This document shows, piece after piece, positions 58,773 through 64,000 of a DNA stretch of 64,000 nucleotides. The stretch lies in NCBI GenBank assembly GCA_947503835.1, contig CANNFM010000003.1, positions 1 to 64,000 on the forward strand. The letters run 5' to 3'. Under the pieces are notes generated by a model that had not been told where the DNA came from, made no database searches, and saw only the letters and a list, made by a program, of their open reading frames with translations. The position numbers were made by a program, and so were the translations under genes. Numbering within the stretch: position 1 is the stretch's first letter; every line of letters starts with the position of its first letter. The stretch comes from an uncultured Aquimarina sp. (GTDB lineage Bacteria > Bacteroidota > Bacteroidia > Flavobacteriales > Flavobacteriaceae).

Positions 58773-59601
58773 TATGCAAGTCTTCTCCGCATTTATGACA
58801 GAATTTTGCTCCATCTAAATGATTATCTGTATTGCAATTACCACAATGTTGGGTATTAAGAGGTAGTTTTTCTTTGGATTGTTGTTGAGTGTACTCTGCG
58901 CTAACAATACCTGTGGGAACAGCAATAATCCCGTATCCTAATATCATGATTATCGAAGCGATTAATTGCCCTAAAGGGGTTTCGGGAGATATATCTCCGT
59001 ATCCAACAGTGGTTAGAGTAACAATACACCAATACACACTTTTTGGTATGCTATTAAAACCATGTTCAGATCCTTCTATAAGGTACATTACGGTTCCTAA
59101 AATTATAGAGGCTATTAAAACAGCAAACAAAAATACAGAAATCTTGGCCCTGCTGGCTCTTAATGCCTTCACTAAATTATTAGAAGCTCCTACAAATCGA
59201 ACTAATTTTAAAATTCTAAAAATTCGTAATAGGCGCAGTGCTCTTAGAGCTACAAGTGCATGAGTACCAACAAATAGTATAGATAAATATTTAGGAATAG
59301 TTGAAAGTAAATCAATAATTCCGAAAAAACTAAAAATGTATTTTTTTGGCTTATTAATGGCTATAATCCTCAAGAAATATTCAATGGTAAATACTATGGT
59401 AATAATCCATTCTAGAAGATTAAATAATGAGGCATATTTATCATTAAGATAAGAAACACTTTCTAGCATTACCAAAATAATACTAGCAAGGATCATAACA
59501 AGAATAATGACATCAAATGACTTACCGGCAGGAGTGTCTGCCTCATAGATAATTTCGTGTAATTTGTCTTTCCAGGTTTTATATGATGTTTTTTTGCTCA
59601 A
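58765..59601 (-). CDS. Voltage-gated-type potassium channel with C-terminal zinc ribbon
   Basis: A 278-residue channel with six membrane segments. S4 carries arginines every third residue (Arg120, 123, 126, 129, then Arg135), the pore filter is TVGYGD (198-203). After the last helix comes a zinc ribbon with Cys253, Cys256, Cys268 and Cys271. Ribbons at the end of a K+ channel are not the textbook layout but occur in Bacteroidota relatives. It may bind metal or a partner and tune gating; that is inference. It overlaps miaA by 8 bases. Confidence 0.88.
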   Translation of the reverse strand: MSKKTSYKTWKDKLHEIIYEADTPAGKSFDVIILVMILASIILVMLESVSYLNDKYASLFNLLEWIITIVFTIEYFLRIIAINKPKKYIFSFFGIIDLLSTIPKYLSILFVGTHALVALRALRLLRIFRILKLVRFVGASNNLVKALRASRAKISVFLFAVLIASIILGTVMYLIEGSEHGFNSIPKSVYWCIVTLTTVGYGDISPETPLGQLIASIIMILGYGIIAVPTGIVSAEYTQQQSKEKLPLNTQHCGNCNTDNHLDGAKFCHKCGEDLHNE

Positions 59602-59625
59602 GCGATGTGTTTTTTATTAAAAGTA

Positions 59626-61608
59626 CTAAATTACTTTTTTAATTGTTATAAGTGTATTGTTTTCTACTTCTACAATTAGGTTAAAAAATTCTTTTAATAT
59701 CGAATAGTATTCTGGTGGATAATATGGGGAATTAAATACTATTCTATGACTAACAATCAACTGTGATCCATTCACTTTAAAATTTGTAATTACGCTTCCT
59801 AATTTATTAGGAATAATATACTTCGAATTTTTTGGAAGATCAATAAATTCATAGTTTTCAGGTAATTCAATAGCAACATAATAGTTGTATGAATCCTTGT
59901 AGCCAAAGTCAACAGGATACGTTCTTTCATTTAACTTAAAAGGATTCTCTTTAAAAAAAGACCTCAAAAAAGGTTTAATTAAAATAACATTATCAATTTG
60001 CTCTGTATTTCTTGTAAAATTGAATTCCTCTTCATATACTTTTTCTAAATCCTTATGGTTGTTTACAGAAGCATTGGTAATACTAATTTCGGGGTTCAAT
60101 TTTTTGAGTTGATCAAAATGATCATCAACATCCATATGTCCCAGTGTTTTTCTTTTGAGATAAGCATGATATCCAGAGAAAGCATGATTTGCTCTACCGC
60201 TTAGCTTTAATTCAGCATTAAGTGTAACGGATTCTTTAAAGAAATACGATGAACGAAGTCTAGGTTTGATATTAATCCAAGAACTTCCGTTATCAAAATC
60301 AAGTAATCTACCGTATTGGTTTAAGCATCTAAAAGGTACTTCGCCAAATGCCAGCATATTTTCGGTGGCATCTAAAAGGTAAGTGTCTTTATCTATCGTT
60401 AATTGCGTAATTATATAATTGAAATCAGAAATTACAGGATACAATTTTGTGGGATATCCATTCTCTCTTGTAGAAAGTAAAACAGGGTTTACTATAAACC
60501 CTTGTTGCTTTAATATATTGTGAAATAGAATATTGATACCAGATACATTTCCTGTTTTGTTCTGGATGACCTTTCTAATTTCACTGTCCTCGTTATCTAT
60601 CTTAAAAAGTTCATATTTTCCATTCCATTTATAGTTCTGTGTTACATATGTGTAGATCGCTTTAGCCTTTGAAAGGTTTGTTGCCATTGCTTTTATGGAA
60701 TCTGGTAAAATGTCTTTGGTGCTGTTTACTTTTTTTAACTGTAGTCCAATGGTTGGTTCTTTTTTAAGCTCTCTATCTACATTTTCCCATGTTTCAGTAT
60801 ATTTTTGTTTGGTTCCATCAAATCTTTTAACCTCCTTTAGTTCATAGTCGATCCTAGAAAAATAATTCTCTTTGGCAGTCATGTATTTTTCTTCTTTAAA
60901 GGCAGGGATGTTTTTCATGATATAAGCCGTATGCATACAATCTGCACTCCCTCCTCGGGGTACTTCGATACATCTTTTTATTAACTTTTCTTCTCTGGAT
61001 TCTAGTTTTATGGTACCTACAATTTTGGCATTATAGACGTAGTTTCCGGGTAGATCTGCTATAAACTCACTATGGATCTTTGGGATATCGGCCTGAAATT
61101 CCCAATCTTTAAAGTTATAAATAAAGGGAGATTCTATCTGATATTTATAGGTTAGAACAGATCCAGGTTTTACTTTGGGAAATGTGAATTTTACCAAAGT
61201 ATAATTTTCGTTATATTTTTCTTTGTAGATGTTCTGTTCGTCTATTTTGGTTTTTACAATTTTACCATTTTCCAGATTGTGTGTATAGGCAATGAGCTTT
61301 CTGAATGTTTTTTTTCTAGATTTATTACGATATAGCATCACTTCTACTGTCGACTTGTCAAAACCTTGCTTGTTCAATATTTTTACTTTAGCTTCATAAT
61401 CAGTAAGCAAATTATACTCCCCTCCATTTTCAATTCTACTATATCCTTTTTCATAAATAAAAAAAGCATTGGCAGTGGTGTCTTTTTTATACGTGTTGTT
61501 TTTCAAATCAGCATTACTAACCACCATACCTGTACTGTTATAAGTTTGTTGGGAGTATGAGTAAAACGAGATGGTTAAAAAGATAAACGAAAGTATATTT
61601 TTAATCAT
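59626..61608 (-). CDS. DUF3857/transglutaminase-like secreted protein
   Basis: A 660-residue protein with a signal peptide (ending SYSQQ), an N-terminal DUF3857 domain (about residues 55-215; YKYQIESPFIYNFKDWEFQ) and a transglutaminase-like middle (about 290-400; AKAIYTYVTQNYKWNGKYE), then a beta domain. No cysteine-His-Asp triad is clear to me in the middle (the Cys position reads GNVSGIN), so the transglutaminase fold may be inactive. It overlaps the nuclease gene by 8 bases. Function unknown. Confidence 0.8.
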   Translation of the reverse strand: MIKNILSFIFLTISFYSYSQQTYNSTGMVVSNADLKNNTYKKDTTANAFFIYEKGYSRIENGGEYNLLTDYEAKVKILNKQGFDKSTVEVMLYRNKSRKKTFRKLIAYTHNLENGKIVKTKIDEQNIYKEKYNENYTLVKFTFPKVKPGSVLTYKYQIESPFIYNFKDWEFQADIPKIHSEFIADLPGNYVYNAKIVGTIKLESREEKLIKRCIEVPRGGSADCMHTAYIMKNIPAFKEEKYMTAKENYFSRIDYELKEVKRFDGTKQKYTETWENVDRELKKEPTIGLQLKKVNSTKDILPDSIKAMATNLSKAKAIYTYVTQNYKWNGKYELFKIDNEDSEIRKVIQNKTGNVSGINILFHNILKQQGFIVNPVLLSTRENGYPTKLYPVISDFNYIITQLTIDKDTYLLDATENMLAFGEVPFRCLNQYGRLLDFDNGSSWINIKPRLRSSYFFKESVTLNAELKLSGRANHAFSGYHAYLKRKTLGHMDVDDHFDQLKKLNPEISITNASVNNHKDLEKVYEEEFNFTRNTEQIDNVILIKPFLRSFFKENPFKLNERTYPVDFGYKDSYNYYVAIELPENYEFIDLPKNSKYIIPNKLGSVITNFKVNGSQLIVSHRIVFNSPYYPPEYYSILKEFFNLIVEVENNTLITIKKVI

Positions 61609-62974
61609 TTTTTGATAGTTTGATAATCTTTAATTTTTTATGCCCTCGGGTATAACTTTGTATGATATGCTGGGCATCTCTATTGTGTTCCATTGGAGTG
61701 ATAATAGAACGTAAAATATCAATATTATTTACTTGATGATTTAGATTAAAATATCCTATACCTCTAAACTTTCCTTCTTCAATTAAGATGACACTTTGTT
61801 CATCTATATCTCTACCACGATCTATTATCATCATATCCTGGCTATCGAAAGAATTATTATGTATCAACTGCTGTACTCTGGGATTGTATTCTTGTGGATT
61901 TTCAGAAAAAACGCATGCACCAAAACATTGTTTTATAGTATAGTTAAAACAATTGCCTTTATTTGTGTCTAAGCCTACTAGTTTATGACAAAGGTTATAT
62001 TCTTCTGCCCATCGGTGCATAAAGGATTTGGCTTGTTGCCGGTTAGAAAAAGTTGTAATAATTGTTTTTCGATGATCGGCCTTTGATACTTTTAGATTTA
62101 TAAAACCATTATCGTCAATGAATTTATACAAAGCCTGATCAAATTTTGTTCTTCGAAGCGCCCTGTTGTATTTGGGTGTATTGCGTTTTATTTCTTCGCT
62201 TTCTTTTAATAATGCTACAAGTTCGCTTCCTGTAATTTCGTAGGATACATTAACTACTTCTTCTTGAATTCTTCTCGATTTTCTATTATCGTTAGTAAAA
62301 TGTTGATTAAGCCGTTTTTTTATATTTTTACTTTTTCCAATATAAATAATAGTGCCATCCTCACGGTGCATATAGTATATTCCGGTAGCAATTGGTGCTT
62401 GCTCTATCAGTCTAAGAAGTTTGTCGTCTACTTGTTTTTTAGTGTCTACACGAACAGCATCTGTAATTATTTTTTTTTCTAAATCTTTAGTTAATAATAG
62501 TTTAAAAAGCTTTACAGTTGCCTTGGCATCACCATTGGCTCTGTGTCTGTCTGATAACGGAATTCCTAAGCTTCGAACTAGTTTTCCTAAACTATATGAT
62601 TCTTGGTCTGGGATTAATCTTTTGGAGAGTTCAACAGTACATAAGGATTGTCTTTCATACTCAAATCCTAATCTGGAGAATTCAGTTCTCAAAATTCGAT
62701 AATCAAAACTTGCATTATGAGCAACCACAACACAGTCTGAAGTTATTTCTACAATTCTTTTAGCTACTTCATAGAATTTTGGAGCACTACGTAGCATTTG
62801 ATTATTTATTCCTGTTAAATTAGCTACAAAAGGTTGTATGGGTCTCTCTGGATTAACTAAACTAATAAATTGATCAACTACTTCACGTCCATCAAATTTA
62901 TAAATAGCAATTTCGGTAATCCCTTCTTCATTGTATTTTCCTCCGGTAGTTTCTATATCTAAAATTGCATACAT
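61601..62974 (-). CDS. DEDDh exonuclease fused to GIY-YIG nuclease, second copy
   Basis: A 457-residue paralogue of the cassette gene at 2005: exonuclease with Asp6 and Glu8 (DIETTG), HNASFD and RHRANGD; GIY-YIG domain with TGIYYMHR, IIYIGKSKNIKKR and LLKESEE; then CHK and CFGAC cysteines as in UvrC/Cho. All key residues are present. It is not linked to polymerases here; its stop overlaps the DUF3857 gene by 8 bases. It is the likely housekeeping version. Confidence 0.87.
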   Translation of the reverse strand: MYAILDIETTGGKYNEEGITEIAIYKFDGREVVDQFISLVNPERPIQPFVANLTGINNQMLRSAPKFYEVAKRIVEITSDCVVVAHNASFDYRILRTEFSRLGFEYERQSLCTVELSKRLIPDQESYSLGKLVRSLGIPLSDRHRANGDAKATVKLFKLLLTKDLEKKIITDAVRVDTKKQVDDKLLRLIEQAPIATGIYYMHREDGTIIYIGKSKNIKKRLNQHFTNDNRKSRRIQEEVVNVSYEITGSELVALLKESEEIKRNTPKYNRALRRTKFDQALYKFIDDNGFINLKVSKADHRKTIITTFSNRQQAKSFMHRWAEEYNLCHKLVGLDTNKGNCFNYTIKQCFGACVFSENPQEYNPRVQQLIHNNSFDSQDMMIIDRGRDIDEQSVILIEEGKFRGIGYFNLNHQVNNIDILRSIITPMEHNRDAQHIIQSYTRGHKKLKIIKLSKND

Positions 62975-62980
62975 ACTCAG

Positions 62981-63374
62981 TTGGTAGTCTTTAGTAGTTA
63001 GTCTTTAGTGGTTAGTGGTTAGTCTGTTTTTAATTCGTTTCTGAAGACTGGTGATCATTTTTGAAAGTTCTGTTAGTCTCAATCGTGCAATTTTGTCTTT
63101 ATCGTTGCTAATATATTTTCTTCTTAAAGCGATAGTAGTGCATACAACACATTCTCTAGTAGAATCTAAAGCTATCTGAAGGTATCTATTAAACTTAAGA
63201 AACTCATCACAAATATCATAAACAAAATCAATGTAGTCTGGTGATTTTTGGTAGACAATTAAATTTTCAAAACTAAATTTTACTTTCTCCATTGTTTGTT
63301 GCTAAACTAATTCATTTAATAATAGCTAAAATAGGTCATTTTCTATTAGGCACTAATCACTAACTACTAAAACC
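62981..63374. mobile_element. Inverted-repeat-bracketed intergenic element carrying a four-helix-bundle gene
   Basis: The space between the nuclease gene (start 62974) and yggS (end 63387) is filled by one unit. Its left arm (62981-63024) is made of TTAGT and GTTAGT words, its right arm (63351-63374) of the complementary ACTAA words. An exact 13-base inverted pair, TTTAGTAGTTAGT at 62990-63002 and ACTAACTACTAAA at 63359-63371, brackets a short four-helix-bundle gene. No transposase is present. That it is mobile is inference from structure; it might be a simple repeat pair. Confidence 0.5.
63005..63292 (-). CDS. Shortened four-helix-bundle (23S intervening-sequence-type) protein
   Basis: The start (FSFENLIVYQKSPDYIDFVYDI) and end (STRECVVCTTIALRRKY ... 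RLTELSKMITSLQK) are those of the four-helix-bundle family related to the 23S intervening-sequence and bAvd proteins. Family members are usually about 115-125 residues and carry a central QxRRAxxSIxxNIAEG motif; this 95-residue protein runs directly from DEFLK into FNRYLQIALDS, so the second helix has been deleted in frame. The last codons (NRLTTNH) are encoded by the flanking repeat. It is probably non-functional or altered. Confidence 0.72.
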   Translation of the reverse strand: MEKVKFSFENLIVYQKSPDYIDFVYDICDEFLKFNRYLQIALDSTRECVVCTTIALRRKYISNDKDKIARLRLTELSKMITSLQKRIKNRLTTNH

Positions 63375-63386
63375 TATTTACTGTTT

Positions 63387-64000
63387 TTAATCTCTCGCTC
63401 CAAAGATAGAACTTCCTATTCTAACCATTGTGCTTCCACAATCAATAGCAATCTTATAATCTCCACTCATTCCTATTGAAAGGACTCTTAGTTCAGGGTA
63501 TTTAGATGTATTTTGATCAAAAAAAGTTTTGATTTTTTCAAATTCTGTTTTTATTTGGTTTTCGTCGTTAGTAAAGGTCGCCATACCCATCAATCCTTGA
63601 ATATGTATGTTCGTTAAATTCTTTACTTCTTCAGAATCTAATAATGCGATTGCATCTTCTTCAGTTAATCCAAATTTACTTTCTTCTTCGGCAATTTTAA
63701 TCTGAAGCAAACAGTGTATAGTTCTATTGTGTTTTTTTGCTTGTTTGTTGATCTCTTTAAGCAGTTTTATGCTGTCTACGGCATGAATTAGATCAACAAA
63801 CTGGGCCATATATTTCACTTTATTGGTCTGTACATGACCAATCATATGCCAGCTAATATCTTTTGGCATGGTTTCCCATTTTTCGACCATCTCCTGTATT
63901 TTGTTTTCACCAAACACGCGTTGACCAGCTTCGTAAGCTTTCATCAATTCGTTAACAGGTTTGGTTTTTGAAACCGCTACAAGAGTAACATCTTTTGGGA
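63387..64000 (-). CDS. YggS-family PLP-binding protein, 5' end beyond the window
   Basis: The frame stays open to the right edge, and the residues before the internal Met (PKDVTLVAVSKTKPVNELMKA) contain the PLP-binding Lys in AVSKTKP. Later motifs are VFGENKIQEMVEKW, WHMIGHVQTNK and LSIGMSGDYKIAI, all of the YggS/PROSC family. It keeps pyridoxal phosphate levels balanced in the cytoplasm. About 204 codons are visible; only a short piece of the N-terminus is missing. Confidence 0.93.
   Translation of the reverse strand, partial: PKDVTLVAVSKTKPVNELMKAYEAGQRVFGENKIQEMVEKWETMPKDISWHMIGHVQTNKVKYMAQFVDLIHAVDSIKLLKEINKQAKKHNRTIHCLLQIKIAEEESKFGLTEEDAIALLDSEEVKNLTNIHIQGLMGMATFTNDENQIKTEFEKIKTFFDQNTSKYPELRVLSIGMSGDYKIAIDCGSTMVRIGSSIFGARD

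Noticed and set aside
62264..62763. Plus-strand ORFs opposite the second nuclease gene
   Set aside because: They are antisense to a well-supported gene with full motif content and have no domain or start context of their own.

Overview
The window looks like a chromosomal segment of a marine-type member of the Flavobacteriaceae (Bacteroidota). The support is low GC, promoters of the TAnnTTTG type instead of E. coli-like boxes, a DUF4249/TonB-receptor pair, flavobacterial hypothetical families (DUF6095, DUF6913, DUF4835), a long-form GAPDH, monomeric isocitrate dehydrogenase, and the gene order dapA ... bamD-rpoZ-coaBC-DUF4835-recN-fabI. A genus close to Aquimarina is a guess from general resemblance only. 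No prophage, CRISPR array, tRNA gene or insertion sequence was found.

Layout. 1-280: 23S-5S spacer, 5S rRNA and its terminator, so the left edge is the end of an rRNA operon. 329-1933: a membrane LytTR regulator and a lipoprotein. 1925-7756: a compact cassette of a DEDDh exonuclease/GIY-YIG nuclease fusion, an intact Y-family polymerase and a short DnaE-type polymerase, preceded by two copies of a palindrome and closed by a strong terminator. It resembles a translesion/mutasome operon of non-classical composition. 7799-17025: mostly minus-strand envelope genes (coiled-coil secreted protein, murQ, DUF4249/TonB receptor, and an ECF sigma/anti-sigma/putative adhesin/barrel cluster with an added 52-residue ORF). 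17200-25619: icd, a 980-base intergenic region with a candidate small RNA, rplS, trmD, gap and an HtrA protease. 25785-29119: dapF, GNAT, mltG and a lytic-transglycosylase-like gene. 29124-38156: rsmI-like, LMW phosphatase, dnaA, thioesterase, IMPACT protein, transporter, HAD, ribD, LEA-like lipoprotein, GNAT, prmC and a LOG-family gene. 38304-44316: ligA followed by a tandem array of five related YhhN-like membrane proteins and an orphan reading frame. 44381-57820: the conserved lysine/envelope/CoA/repair/fatty-acid block ending in a two-component system. 57867-64000: miaA, a voltage-gated-type K+ channel with a zinc ribbon, a DUF3857 protein, a second exonuclease/GIY-YIG paralogue, a short intervening-sequence-type four-helix-bundle gene bracketed by inverted repeats, and a partial YggS gene.

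How genes work together. dapA and dapF serve lysine/meso-diaminopimelate and so peptidoglycan, where mltG, murQ and the transglycosylase-like gene also act. ligA, recN, the polymerase cassette and the two UvrC/Cho-like fusions make the window rich in repair functions. coaBC and coaE complete two steps of CoA synthesis. The most unusual items are the polymerase cassette with its double palindrome, the five-copy YhhN-like array that progressively loses conserved acidic residues, the inverted-repeat-bracketed four-helix-bundle gene with an internal deletion, and the structured icd-rplS intergenic region. All functions are assigned by reading motifs and family resemblance; no database search was run.
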